From Okapia johnstoni (Eukaryota > Chordata > Mammalia > Artiodactyla > Giraffidae): a stretch of DNA of 64,000 nt. Shown in pieces: positions 48,517 to 58,970 of the stretch. Below the pieces are notes generated by a model. That model made no database searches. It saw nothing but the letters and a program-made list of their open reading frames with translations, and was not told the origin of the DNA. Positions within the stretch are counted from its first letter, which is position 1; every line of letters starts with the position of its first letter. The translations under genes were made by a program, and so were the position numbers. The DNA is taken from contig CM044320.1 in assembly GCA_024291935.2 (NCBI GenBank), forward strand, positions 48,116,001 through 48,180,000, given 5' to 3'.

Positions 48517-48720
48517 GCTTCCCAGGTGGCTCAAGTGGTGAAGAACCCACCTGCCAATATAGGAGACGCAGGTTCGATCCCTGGGGTGGGAAGATCCCCT
48601 GGAGGAGGAAACGGCTACTCACTCCAGTATTCTTGCCTGGGAAATCCTATGGACAGAGGAGCCTGGCGGGCTACAGTCCATGGGGTCGCAAGAGTCCGAC
48701 AGAACTGAGCACACAAGCAC
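48517..48720 (+). mobile_element. Bov-tA SINE
   Basis: Head GCTTCCCAGGTGGCTCAAGT through GAACTGAGCACACAAGCACG. Confidence 0.93.
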
Positions 48721-50846
48721 GTGAGCTAGAATAGCATTATCCCACAGAAATTCAGGCATATAACTTCAAATTTTCTACTATAGCAGCCACACTGACCAAA
48801 ACAAAAAAGGACCTAATGACATTAATCTTAACATATCTTATTTAACCCAATATACCAAACATGTTCTCATTTCAACATGTGATACTACAAAGAATTATTA
48901 GTGAGATGGTTACATTTTTTTCTCATTAAGTCTTTGACATCTGGTGTTTTACACTTACGGACCATCTCCGCACAGACTACCCACGCTTCAAGTGCCAGCG
49001 GCTACTGTGCTGGCCGGACAGCTCAGTTCTAGAAAGACAAGGTGGAGAGGGTTATCTAGGTAAGAGAAGAGCACCAGCAAACGCAGAGAATAGCGAAGAG
49101 CCACACACACAGGGGAGAGTGTTAAAACTGAGGTTGGAGAAATAGGCAGCCTCAGATTACACGTCTCAAGAAAAGGAACCTGGCCTTTGCATCATTAGTG
49201 ATTTTGTGAAGGCTTCTGAAAGCTGCAGAAGCTGGATGCAAGATGGACAATTTAGCGGGAAGGGCTTAGAAGCATGACCCCAGGCCTCGGTTTCTTCAAG
49301 AGTCAAATGAGGCTGTTTCAGGGAACTAATACAGGGCATTTTAAAGATGCTTGAAAAGCTTTGTAAGGAAATATAAATCCATGATGCTAATGTTTAAGAC
49401 GACAGACTTTTTCATATGGGTGCCTTTGTTCAAGTTAATTGGATCAACCTGCTTCTGTTCAGGGATTCTACCCCTCAGCATGGCTCCTAGGAACTTCTAG
49501 AAATGGGAACTATTAGTATGTGAAACTCTGCCCTGAAATGCTAATTCTATTAAAACTCTCTCATTTTAATACCTAGAGATCTGTCTCCAAAGTTGGAAGC
49601 AAGGAAAGCTTTCCTACATAGAGAAATTTTGTTTTTAACTTTACAAATGGTTTTATAAATCCGACAACTAATACACCCTAGAAGTTCTGAGGAGATAGGT
49701 GTCAAGAGAAAGCATGAATGTCTTCGATCCATAAATAGGATAAGGAAACAGAGAAGGAACTATCTTAGGAACCAAAGTTATAATTTGTTAAATTTCTCAA
49801 TACTAGGATTTCGTTCCTCTGTGCTTAGAAATTTTTATAATAGATATTTCCTTCCCTAAATGACAAAAACAAAACCCCAAACCATCCTTAGACTTCACAT
49901 TTTGTATAGCTTCAGTTTTGAAAGAGAAATGCAAGGCTTAATACTTAGAAGCACATGAGGACATCATGCTTTTTTTACTCAAGCTTGTCCACCACATACC
50001 ACAACCCAACTCAGATGAGCAAAACCAGTGCTAATGAAATAGTTGCTGCTTTCCAATAATCTGACAGCAGTCATCAATTTTTAATGACTCATAGGTATTC
50101 GATATGACTGCAGATGATATTTTGAAAGATCGGAAATCTTCCACCCCTGAAAGACCAGTTTTATTTTGTTAAATACCTCTTGGAGGAAAGAAAAAAGGAA
50201 AAGAAAGGAGAAAGAAAAAAAAAGGAAGGGTTAGTTTTCTTTTCTTCTAAATCAGAATATATAAGTATAATAAATTTCTATTTTCCTTTCACATTGTTGA
50301 CATAGAAAAAACAAAATTTCATTTTGAAAATGAAATCAGTGGTAAAAAGAAAAGGATAAATGTGTTTTCAGTCACTTAGAAATAAAATAGTGTAGAGCTT
50401 TTTAAAACCTCTTAATGTGGACAAGTAAATCATACCCTCTAATCACCTAGTTGTGGGGAGAAGGGATAGTCTGGCTTCTTGGGACTCCACTGGGCTATTA
50501 CTTTAAGTACAATATCAATATTTGATGTCTTCAGCCAACCACTACAAAGAAAAATACATATTTTCACACAGCTCATGAAACAGACCCTGCTGAAGGAAAG
50601 TAAACAGAGACTGAAGTATTCTGACTTTTTTTTTCCATTTTCCTTTCACACCATTCTTTTCCCCAAAGATTCTTTTTGATTTAACCAGACAAGGTTGAGC
50701 TATTTTCCTTGTGATTTGCCCAGTCGTTCTTCTGAAGCCTGTTGACACCTGGCTGTCGGCCTTAGCTTTCTCCATTTTGGGGGAATAGGAGTGAGGTGAC
50801 GGGGGTGTCAGGCTTGCAAGGACACCAACAAACGCTCAAAGGATAC

Positions 50847-51024
50847 TGGGTATGACAGCTGCGCAGGACACAGCAGAGATGGCCATTCGCACGTGGCACG
50901 TGGAAAGGCTGTTCCACTGAGGACAGGATTTGTAAGAGATGACGGATTGCAGGAGCGTGTACACGACGCCACAGACAAACGCCAGAAGTGCACCGCCGTC
51001 GTGGACCACGGGGACAGCCAGCTC
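50847..51024 (-). CDS. DRAM1: DRAM1 exon 4
   Basis: Fifty-nine codons plus one base: [20 protein letters not shown] through AVSCAAVIP. It encodes the fourth membrane span, a loop with two cysteines ([10 protein letters not shown]) and the first half of the fifth span. The acceptor CTCTCTAG ends at 51025. The donor is GTATCC at 50846-50841, which keeps the GT but matches the usual GTRAGT poorly. The last base (A) combines with exon 5 to make ATG. The exon is relatively CpG-rich (for example GACGGCG and GCGTCGTG). Start phase 0, end phase 1. Confidence 0.97.
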
Positions 51025-51844
51025 CTAGAGAGAGCATCACACACGTGCTGTTACTCCACACACATTCAGAGTCGAACACTCACTGGCTCTGGGCTTCTCA
51101 AGCCCACCAGGCATCAAAGATGCACCTGCCCCATCTTCGGTACCAAAAAAATGACCAAGGCCTTTCCAGCACTGAAGTAAATGCCAGCTACTTGGTTATT
51201 CCACAGCACACATTTGGCTTGCTGTGAGTTGAGCAAAATGGGCCTGGTTCAGTAACAGCATCTCAACAAAAGTGGGTGGGGAGGTGTGAAAGCCCATATT
51301 AAACGAAAAAAAATATATAAAAGAAATAAGAAAAACAAATTCTTTTCACCCCTTGAATCTTAAGCACAACTGAGCAAGGAAAGATAAATAAAAGACAGAG
51401 CATCTACTGCGAAGGCACTGAGGTTATTTTAGGAAGCGGCTTCTGAGAATCCTGGTACTTTCCATTCTCCATTTTCTTCATGCTAGTAAGCAAATCAAAT
51501 CCAGCATTACATACTTTGTTTTCCACTGCCACCCCACACCTCTAACTAGCACTGTCAGGAAATTTGCTTCCTCAATCCTGGCCAGTTCAACCTATCCTTC
51601 CGTTTGGATCTTATCCTGCAAACTCCAAGAGACACACATTAACCCTGATGAAGTCAGGTCCAAAGGCCCTCAATTTAGCAGGAGCTGTATTTCCAGTGTG
51701 CCTTTTTCATGGCGCAATACATTTTCTCTCATCCAGGATGTCTTTCAGAAGGGAAATGACTCAGATCAGACATGAATTTTGAATAGAGGTTAAGATGAAA
51801 ACCTTTTTTCTTTTTAAACTCTCTTATTAATTTAAAAAATATAG

Positions 51845-51916
51845 AGTTGACCAAAAAGTTCATAGTTTCTTCCGTAAGACTGTATGGAAAAACCCAAACG
51901 AATGTTTTGGACAACC
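51845..51916. mobile_element. Mariner-like miniature inverted-repeat element
   Basis: Left arm GAGTTGACCAAAAAGTTC and right arm GAATGTTTTGGACAACC pair as inverted repeats, and the inner part (TTCTTCCGTAAG with ATGGAAAAAC) is also partly complementary. TA lies near both ends. The transcript strand could fold as one long hairpin. Confidence 0.75.
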
Positions 51917-52862
51917 TAATAGTAACACTAAGAGAAAACTAGACTATTGACAGGATCCAACCTCGGGAAATGACTTTTCCAAAATGGAGACTTTGTGAGG
52001 GACACAAAAGCATTGACAGAGGTTGCTTGGTGAGAACACACCAAAATACATCCATCCGTCACCTGCAGGAGAGAAAGCTGGCTGTGAGATTCTGATAAAT
52101 GAGGTTTCCTCCCCCTCAGGAAAAAACCCCACTCAACTCTCTCACTTGCCCTCACATCTCTAAATCTTCTTGAGATAACCGCTCATGTTGGTTTGCTCAC
52201 AGCAGGCCGAAAATGAATTACAGGATATCAAACAAGGAAGTTGTAAAGGTATATTTATGGGCCCAATGACAAAGTAAACACTTTGCTCTCAGGAAAAGTT
52301 AGAGATTCTATTTCTGGTCTTTATGAAGATAAAATCACTTCACAGAAGCCTTAAAGGGAACCAAAAATGTAATTATCTAACCACCTCATTCTTCCTAAAG
52401 TCTGCCCCTTATGGTTTAAACACAGACACTTGCATCACTTGTGATGTTGCGTTACTGTGAGAATGACCTGGCAGGATATCACACAAGACATACTATCTCC
52501 CACTGAACAATTCACACCACACTCCACCAGACAAATTATAACTTTCCTGGTCGCCACCTTTCCGTTAAAAAAACTTCTTTTCCATTGTGCTTTCTGACAC
52601 TAGAGCTGTGAATTGTATACATGCTTTTTTTCTCTCACAGACTTTGCCTCATTCTGGCCTTGACATTAACTCTTCCCTATAGGTTCTGGGCAGATTGCTT
52701 CAACGGTGACTTCTGCCTCTCATGATTCATGAGTTTTGGGAGACTGTTAACCTCTCTGTGTCTCCATGTCTCCATTGATAAACTACTAACTGTATTCTGA
52801 GGTCGTTATTCGAATTATACAAGTAAAGCATGAAATGTTTTCATAAATGTCCATCACCTAGA

Positions 52863-52978
52863 AAACTTCACTAAATGCCGTTTGTTACGGAATGTAAAAT
52901 GCACACAGTCATAAAATAAAAAACTTCACTAAATGCCGTTTGTTACGGAATGTAAAATGCACACAGTCATAAAATAAA
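52863..52978. repeat. Perfect 58-base tandem duplication
   Basis: 52863-52920 and 52921-52978 are identical, each beginning AAACTTCACTAAATGCCGTT. There is no sign of divergence between the units. Confidence 0.97.
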
Positions 52979-53042
52979 AGGAAATGTCATCGAGGTTCTC
53001 TACCACATGACAATGTGGCCACAAGTGGTGTTTATTTCCTCA

Positions 53043-53256
53043 TGCGTGTGTGCTAAGTTGCTCAGTCGTGTCCAACTCTTTGCAACCCTAAGGACTGTAG
53101 TCTACCAGGCTTCTCTGTTCATGGGATTCTCCAGGCAAGAATTTTGGAGTGGGTTGCCACCTCCCTTCTCCAGGGGATCTTCCCAACCCAAGGAATGAAC
53201 CCAAGTCTTCTACATTGTGGGCAGATTTTTACCCTCTGAGCCACCAAGGAAGCCCA
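53043..53256 (-). mobile_element. Bov-tA SINE
   Basis: Minus-strand head GGGCTTCCTTGGTGGCTCAG at 53256, tail side at GCGTGTGTGCTAAGTTGCTC. Its head part was copied to 54292. Confidence 0.92.
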
Positions 53257-53270
53257 AAGTTCTTGTGATC

Positions 53271-53420
53271 CTGTCCATGGGATACTCCAGGCAAGAATAC
53301 TGGAGTGGGTTGCCATGCCTTCCTCCAGGGGATCTTCCTGACCCAGGGATCAAACCCATGTCTCTGATGTCTCCTGCTTTGGCAGGCAAGTTCTCTACCA
53401 TTGAGCCACCTGGGAAGCCC
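53271..53420 (-). mobile_element. Bov-tA SINE, tail-truncated
   Basis: Minus-strand head GGGCTTCCCAGGTGGCTCAA. The final 60 or so bases of the BovA end are missing after CATGGACAG. It is the source of the inverted segment at 54391-54460. Confidence 0.9.
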
Positions 53421-53744
53421 TTATTTTGTCATACGAGACAACAAGAGTAGGGAAATTCAACAGAGCCAGAAGCAAACCAAGTTTGCAGATGCCCCCCTGG
53501 AAGCCTTATAGGTTTTGCTCCAGAGAGCTGCCGTTTTGGTGCTCACCTTTCGTCACTGTTAACAGGGAAACACGGATAGTTATGGACTTGTAACACCCCC
53601 AAACAAAAGCACGTTGGCTGTCAACCTGGGAGGCACATCCCTGCCCTGGGCTGTCCTGAAGATTCTGTGTCATACAAGGGAGGGTGCCTCACCCCTCACA
53701 ACCCAGTGTTGGGCTTCCCAGAGCACTTTATTATGCTCTCCCCT

Positions 53745-53872
53745 CACAGACAACGTGAATGTGAGCAAACTCCGGGAGACAGTGGAGGAAAGACAAGCCT
53801 GGAGGATTACAGTCTACGGCGCGGTCACAAAAAATCGGACACAACTTAGCGACTAAACAACGATGATGACAG
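53745..53872 (+). mobile_element. BovB LINE 3' terminus
   Basis: GAGCAAACTCCGGGAGACAG through CGACTAAACAACGATGATGA. An old 130-base BovB end. Confidence 0.8.
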
Positions 53873-54291
53873 ATGGCTTCCCCCAGGTGCAGGGCAGAAA
53901 AGGCGATTCCCTGAGGCCTGCGCGGTGCAGGGGAGACAGCGGGCTCCCTGACGATGGTCTAATGCCTGCAGACGCTAGAGAACCAGGGGACGGCAAATGG
54001 CACAGGCGGAGGCCTGAGGTTATCAGCCTTCCAGGTCCACGCTGGGGGGAAGCGCCCTCCTGCTGTGGCTTCAGTGGACTGGATCAGCCAGCTAGCACTG
54101 AAGGCTGACACCTTCTTATGAAAGTAAGCATCACACAAGATCAGCTCACTTCTGGTGGGGAAATGGTTGAAGGAGTTCTCCTGGGCAGAACTAAAAGTCC
54201 TCGAGTAACTTCCACACTGCAGCCACAAAGGGACAACGGTGATGGCAGAGCAGGCCCTCTGGAGTGCTGGCCTCTAGTGATGGACCAATGA

Positions 54292-54488
54292 TGGGCAGAT
54301 TTTTACCCTCTGAGCCACCAAGGAAGCCCAAAGTTCTTGTGATCCTGTCCATGGGATACTCCAGGCAAGAATACTGGAGTGGGTTGCCATGCTCAATGGT
54401 AGAGAACTTGCCTGCCAAAGCAGGAGACATCAGAGACATGGGTTTGATCCCTGGGTCAGGGATCAAACATGGGTTTGATCCCTGGGTT
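54292..54488. repeat. Templated rearrangement copied from 53.2-53.4 kb
   Basis: 54292-54392 is identical to 53218-53318 (101 bases, direct). 54391-54460 is identical to the reverse complement of 53337-53406 (70 bases). 54457-54468 reads direct again (CAGGGATCAAAC, as 53344-53355), and 54468-54486 reverts to inverted. Junctions share 2 to 4 bases. TAGTGATGG occurs at both outer sides (54275-54283 and 54488-54496). Confidence 0.9.
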
Positions 54489-54494
54489 AGTGAT

Positions 54495-54515
54495 GGTCAT
54501 CACCAAGTGATGACC
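54495..54515. repeat. Perfect 9-base-stem hairpin
   Basis: GGTCATCAC and GTGATGACC flank a CAA loop, directly beside the rearranged block. Confidence 0.85.
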
Positions 54516-54723
54516 GCCAAGTACAGATTGCCAGGTACTGTGCATTATCTCACTGCATCCCAGCAATAACCCTGTGAGGCGAGTACTCCTAGTTAATACT
54601 CCTTTGAAATACAATACTTTTTTAAAATATAAAATGTCTCCATTGACAAAGAGGTCCCACGCTTTCCCTGAAAGAGATCTTGGAACCATAGGAATCCACA
54701 AGTTAGAATAAAATAAGTAGGCA

Positions 54724-54842
54724 AAATTTCCTGGAAGTTTAGTGGTGAGACCTCTGCGCTTCCACTACAGTGGGCACGGGGTCAATCCCTGGTGGGGGAA
54801 CTAAGATCCCTCAAGCCACACAGAGTGGCCAAATAAACAAAG
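54724..54842 (+). mobile_element. CHR-type SINE, degraded
   Basis: Diverged head TTTCCTGGAAGTTTAGTGGT, preserved end GGCCAAATAAACAAAG. Confidence 0.75.
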
Positions 54843-55285
54843 TGTTTTTCCAACCCTTGACACAGTAAGAATAGATCAAGCAGACTCTTCAGTAGTCGTC
54901 ATATAAGTTAATATGCTCCAATAAGGCCATATGTCGGCCCTGCAACTGATTAGCTGAGTAACCCTGGGCAGATTCTTTCACCTCCATGTACCGAGGCCCT
55001 CATCTGTGAAAGGAAGAGATCACATGTTTCTCTTTGAACACCAGAGGTGCAAACAGTAGCATCAGTAAATATACACATGCTCACATGCAGAAATATGTTC
55101 ACACTGTTAACGAAATCATTACAATGACTGAAGAAACACTCCCGGCACATTAAACCACCTCAGTAAGAGCACAGAGCCATCCAGAGCCCATAGCGTGGGT
55201 TGAAGCACGCTCCTTTTCACAGTCACACATACATGCATCCCATCTCTCCCAAGACTGACTTTCAAATGATAAAGATTTGTTTCTG

Positions 55286-55328
55286 GGTTCTCCCGTTGGC
55301 TCAGTGGTAAAGAATCTGCCTGCCATCA
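55286..55328 (+). mobile_element. SINE head fragment beside exon 3
   Basis: GGGTTCTCCCGTTGGCTCAG then TAAAGAATCTGCCTGCC is a Bov-tA/CHR tRNA head of about 43 bases with no body or tail. It ends about 30 bases from the exon 3 donor. Confidence 0.75.
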
Positions 55329-55360
55329 CCCCCAATAACTGAAAAGACTTCAGGTCGTAC

Positions 55361-55503
55361 CTGGAAATTGGCTACAATACCCATTCCGATGCATCCCACC
55401 AATCCGAGAACCAAGGACACCAAGTTAAAAACAGGAGTGCTGAAATAGCTGGTTTGATTTTGCTTCTCTACGATCTTATACCTTGTGTACATTGTGGCTG
55501 CCC
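55361..55503 (-). CDS. DRAM1: DRAM1 exon 3
   Basis: Two bases completing Gly67 and then 47 codons: [20 protein letters not shown], then [20 protein letters not shown] and GIVANFQ. It covers the end of the second membrane span, a charged loop with an NQT sequon, and the third span. Acceptor TTTTTCAG ends at 55504 and donor GTACGA begins at 55360. Differences from the human protein as I recall it are few (KQNQTS for KQNQTC, CIG for CFG). Start phase 1, end phase 0. Confidence 0.97.
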
Positions 55504-55704
55504 CTGAAAAAGAAACAGACTGTGATGAATTTTTAGTGACCTTTTAGAAGGAAAAATACATGAACAGTTTTGTATGGCTTTTACCACGATTGTATTGGTT
55601 GTAATCAAGATTGTAATCAGTCTTCTGATTGCAGTAGTCTTCCCATGCCCTCACCCCTGCCCTTGCTCACCTTATTTCTTTCTGTCATCAGACTCAGACT
55701 TGGA

Positions 55705-55742
55705 CTCTCTCTCTCTCGGACTTGGACTCTCTCTCTCTCTCA

Positions 55743-55792
<50 letters not shown>
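55705..55792. repeat. (CT)n and (CA)n microsatellite
   Basis: Two CT runs separated by CGGACTTGGA, then about 24 CA units to 55792. Likely polymorphic. Confidence 0.95.
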
Positions 55793-55793
<1 letters not shown>

Positions 55794-56104
55794 GACTTCC
55801 CTGGTGGCCCAATGATTAAGAATCCACCTGCTGATGCAGCGGACGAGGGTTTGATCCTTGGTCTGGGAAGATCCCATATGCCACGGGGCGACTAAGCCCG
55901 TGAGCCACAACTTCTGAGCCCACACGCTGCAACTGCTGAAGCCCATGAGCCCTGGAGCCCATGCTCCACAAAAAGAGAAGCCACCACATTGAGAACCCAA
56001 GCAGTGCAACTGGAGTGTAGCTCCCCGATCTCGGGAACTAGAGAAATCCCACGTGAAGTAACAAAGTCCCAGTGTAGTCAAAAATAAACAAATTAAAAAA
56101 AAAG
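55793..56104 (+). mobile_element. CHR-type SINE, long form
   Basis: Head GACTTCCCTGGTGGCCCAAT, long body with GGGCGACTAAGCCCGTGAGC, A-rich tail. Confidence 0.9.
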
Positions 56105-56179
56105 ATGTACCGTGGGGATCTTGCCAATGTCAGTACAAACAGGTCTATACACCTCATCATGATGCACAGTGAGATGCCA

Positions 56180-56960
56180 TACTTATCTCATCATTCTCCT
56201 AATGATGGATTTCTACATTACGTGCTTTTCCCATTACAAGCAATGCTCAATGAGCATCCTTGTATAGATGTCTTTGGCACACTTTCAGTGTTTCTGAAAG
56301 ACAAATTCCTCGAAGTAGTAATCCGGGGTCAAAAAAAACTATGCTCAGTTAAAATGCCAAGAAGTACCTCCAAACTGCTCCAAGACTGAGGCAATTTATA
56401 CTCCCACAGAAGCGTCTGAAAGCGATTATTGCATGCCCTTGTCCTTTTAATTATTGCCAGTCTAACAAATGAAAAATGGCAACCTGTTGGTTTAATTTGC
56501 ACTTCTTTGATTGTCCATGAGACTGAGAAACCTTTAGTATGTCCACTAGTACTTTGCATTTCTTCTGAAAATTGCATGTTTATCTTTTTTTTATTTTTCT
56601 CTTGAGTTTGTTCATTTTTAATTTGTAGATGTTTTTGTATACATTAAGTCCATTAGTCTACTGTCTTCTATAAATATTACAAATTTTCTTCTGGTCTGTT
56701 GTTTGTCTTTAACTTTGTGTATCTTTCATCACTTAGAAGTTTTAACTTTTTATCTACCCAAATCTGTCAGTTCTTTCCTATTTAGCTTCTGGGTTTTGTG
56801 TAAGCTTAGATAAGCTTTTCTATCTTAAGGTTTTAAAACTATTTTCCTATAATTACATCCAAATCCTCTTATGGTTTTGTTCTTCATGTTTAGTTCTTTA
56901 ATTGCCACTGGCTTTTGTGAATGGTGTGAGAAGGTACTATTCCTTTTAACTCAGCAAATT
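56180..56960 (-). repeat. Old L1M LINE fragment
   Basis: Antisense phrases: 'ggtttaatttgcacttcttt', 'gattgtccatgagactgaga', 'tcttctggtctgttgtttgt', 'ctttaactttgtgtatcttt'. Confidence 0.7.
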
Positions 56961-57404
56961 TTGTTTAGAGAAAAACTCCACATGATATGCACAGATATAT
57001 TTAAAATACATTCACTTTAGCAATGTAAATTACAAAATAAGAAATAGCCTAAAATATAACAAAAGGGGATTGAGTTATAAATTATCATATGTCCACGAGA
57101 TGGATATTATGCATGTGTCAGGATAAAGTAGATTTCTATGTATTCAGTAGTGTATGACGGCCATATTTTTTACTGAATTTTTAAAAGCAGGCTAAAAGCT
57201 AATCATTTATCAGAGAGCGCTTTAAACAAAGATATTCATGTCAGATTCTGCCTTGCCTTGAAGCAAAAAGCCACACTGGTGGGGAGATGTTGATAATGGA
57301 GAGAGCAACGAGGAGGAGTGAGAGGGAGAGTAAGGCATATATGGGAAATCTCTATATTTTGCTCAATTTTTCCATGAATCTACAAGTGTTCTAAAAAGTA
57401 ATGT

Positions 57405-57712
57405 CTGTTAGAAACAGATTCACAGACTTCCAGAAGAGGTTATAATTGCCAGGGAGAAGGAATGGGGAAGGAATAATTAGGGGATTTGGAATGGGCATGT
57501 ACACACTGCTACATTTAAAATAGGTAACCAACAAGGATCTACTGTATAGCACAGGGAACTCTGCTCAATGTTATGTGGCAGCCTGGATGGGAGGGGAGTT
57601 TGGGGGAGGATGGATACATGTATCTGTATGGCTGAGCCCCTTTGCTGTTCACTTAAAACTATCACAACACTGTTAATTGGCTATACCCTAATACAAAATA
57701 AAAAGTTTTTTA
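57405..57712 (+). mobile_element. L1 LINE 3' UTR
   Basis: 'gatctactgtatagcacagg', 'gcagcctggatgggagggga', 'ggatacatgtatctgtatgg' and an A-rich end near 57700. Confidence 0.88.
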
Positions 57713-57819
57713 AAAAATAATGCCTGTTAAAAAAATAACAATAAAAAATGATACATAAACTATAACATTTTACTTCACATGAGATTGGGAGTTTTTAATT
57801 TACTTATAATAATTATTGT

Positions 57820-58027
57820 ACTTAATGACTCAGACAGTAAAGTGTCTGCCTACACCGTGGGAGACCCGGGTTCAAACCCTGGGTCGGGAAGATCTCCTGT
57901 ATTCTCCCACTCCAGTACTCTTGCCTGAAAAACCCCATGGACGGAGGAGCCTGGTAGGCTACAGTCCACGGGGTTGCAAAGAGTCAGACACGACTGAGTG
58001 ACTTCACTTCACTTCACTTCACTTCAT
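57820..58027 (+). mobile_element. Bov-tA SINE next to exon 2 donor
   Basis: Diverged head near 57822 (AATGACTCAGACAGTAAAGT), body through GACACGACTGAGTGACTTCA, then a (CTTCA)n tail ending about 58027. The exon 2 donor GT lies at 58038-58037, so only about 10 bases of original intron separate them. Confidence 0.92.
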
Positions 58028-58038
58028 TGTGTACTTAC

Positions 58039-58106
58039 CAAGAAATGCAGAGAAGTTTATCATAAATCCAAAAATGCCACTCTCTGGAGGTGTTGTTCCT
58101 GTGTCA
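58039..58106 (-). CDS. DRAM1: DRAM1 exon 2
   Basis: Sixty-eight bases: the last base of Ser44, 22 whole codons ([18 protein letters not shown] then SAFL) and the first base of Gly67. It holds the end of the first luminal loop and the start of the second membrane span. Acceptor CTTTCTCAG ends at 58107 and donor GTAAGT, an ideal site, begins at 58038. Start phase 2, end phase 1. No upstream exon with MLCFLRG-like coding was found before the window end. Confidence 0.97.
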
Positions 58107-58299
58107 CTGAGAAAGAGAAGACATGTCCAAATTAGTAAAAAGGAATTCAGTTCAACCCCCTGGGCAGGCACGTAATTGGCAGGTATTATACTGTGTTCCT
58201 TCCACGTGTTCAGCCACTTTGAATTCCAAAGATTTGATCTGATTTTGTTCCAAAGTATTTTCATGTGGGCTCTGAAAAATAAAAAAAAATCCACTTTTC

Positions 58300-58810
58300 T
58301 TCCCCAGTTTTATTGAGATATAATTTTAAAACAGCACTGTATATGTTTAAGGTCTACAGCATAATGATCTGACTTAGACACCATGAAACGATCACCACAG
58401 TAAGTTTTGTGAACATCTATCATCTCATAGAGATACAATTTTTTTTTAAAAGAAAACTTTTTCCTTATGATGAGAACTCTTAGGATCTACTTTCTTAACT
58501 TTCATATGTAACATAGTGAAAATGAAAGTCGCTCAGTCGTGTTTGACTCTCTGTGACCCCATGGACTACACAGTCCATGGAATTCTCCAGGCCAGAATAC
58601 TGGAGCGGGCAGCCTTTCCCTTCTCCAGAGGGTCTTCCCAACCCAGGGATTGAACCCAGATCTCCCACACTGCAGGTGGATTCTTTACCAGCTGAGTCAC
58701 AAGGGAAGCCCATGTAACATAAAACGGTGTTAATTATATCACCCATGTTGTACGTTACATCTCTGGTACTCATTTATCTGAGAACCACAAGTCTGGTCCC
58801 TTTTTCTAAG
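58300..58810 (-). repeat. L1 3' UTR split by a Bov-tA
   Basis: Antisense wording: 'cagttttattgagatataat' and 'taaggtctacagcataatga' before, and 'catgttgtacgttacatctc' after the SINE. Confidence 0.8.
58516..58711 (-). mobile_element. Bov-tA SINE inside an L1 remnant
   Basis: Minus-strand head GGGCTTCCCTTGTGACTCAG. Target-site duplication ATGTAACATA at 58506-58515 and 58712-58721. Confidence 0.95.
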
Positions 58811-58937
58811 AGTTTGTTTGTGCATTTGTTTGTTTTGAAGTATAAGTGACAATGCTATGTGAGGAAATACTTAAAGTGAATGGTGGTGGTGTTTTGCAGA
58901 TGATTCCACCTGAAAACTCAGATGTACGTGTTCATTT

Positions 58938-58970
58938 TTTGTGTGTGTATATGTGTGTGTGTGTGTGTTC
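58938..58970. repeat. (GT)n microsatellite
   Basis: Interrupted GT run with a central TATATG. Confidence 0.85.

Larger units (their letters stand above)
46960..50846. other. DRAM1: DRAM1 intron 4
   Basis: About 3.9 kb with a perfect 32-base tandem duplication and two Bov-tA SINEs. The 48721-50846 part is SINE-free, AT-rich, and has purine-rich patches near 50190-50230. No exon recognised there. Confidence 0.8.
51025..55360. other. DRAM1: DRAM1 intron 3
   Basis: About 4.3 kb containing a mariner-like hairpin, a perfect 58-base tandem duplication, two Bov-tA copies, a BovB tail, a short-range rearrangement and a CHR. 51025-51842 and 51925-52860 show nothing recognisable. 53870-54080 is GC-richer, unique-looking DNA. 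Confidence 0.8.
55504..58038. other. DRAM1: DRAM1 intron 2
   Basis: About 2.5 kb filled by a (CT)n/(CA)n run, a long CHR, an old L1M block, a ruminant L1 tail and a Bov-tA. 56960-57404 looks like further old LINE sequence that I cannot name. Confidence 0.8.

Noticed and set aside
50762..51079. A 105-codon minus-strand frame as a gene of its own
   Set aside because: It is an out-of-frame shadow of DRAM1 exon 4; the frame that starts at the AG acceptor (51024) gives the DRAM1 residues.
47337..52978. CRISPR-like or satellite array from the tandem duplications
   Set aside because: Each has only two adjacent units and no spacers. They are isolated duplications in a mammalian intron.
55574..55815. 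Open frames with long Thr-His or Ser-Leu runs
   Set aside because: They are translations of the (CT)n/(CA)n microsatellite.
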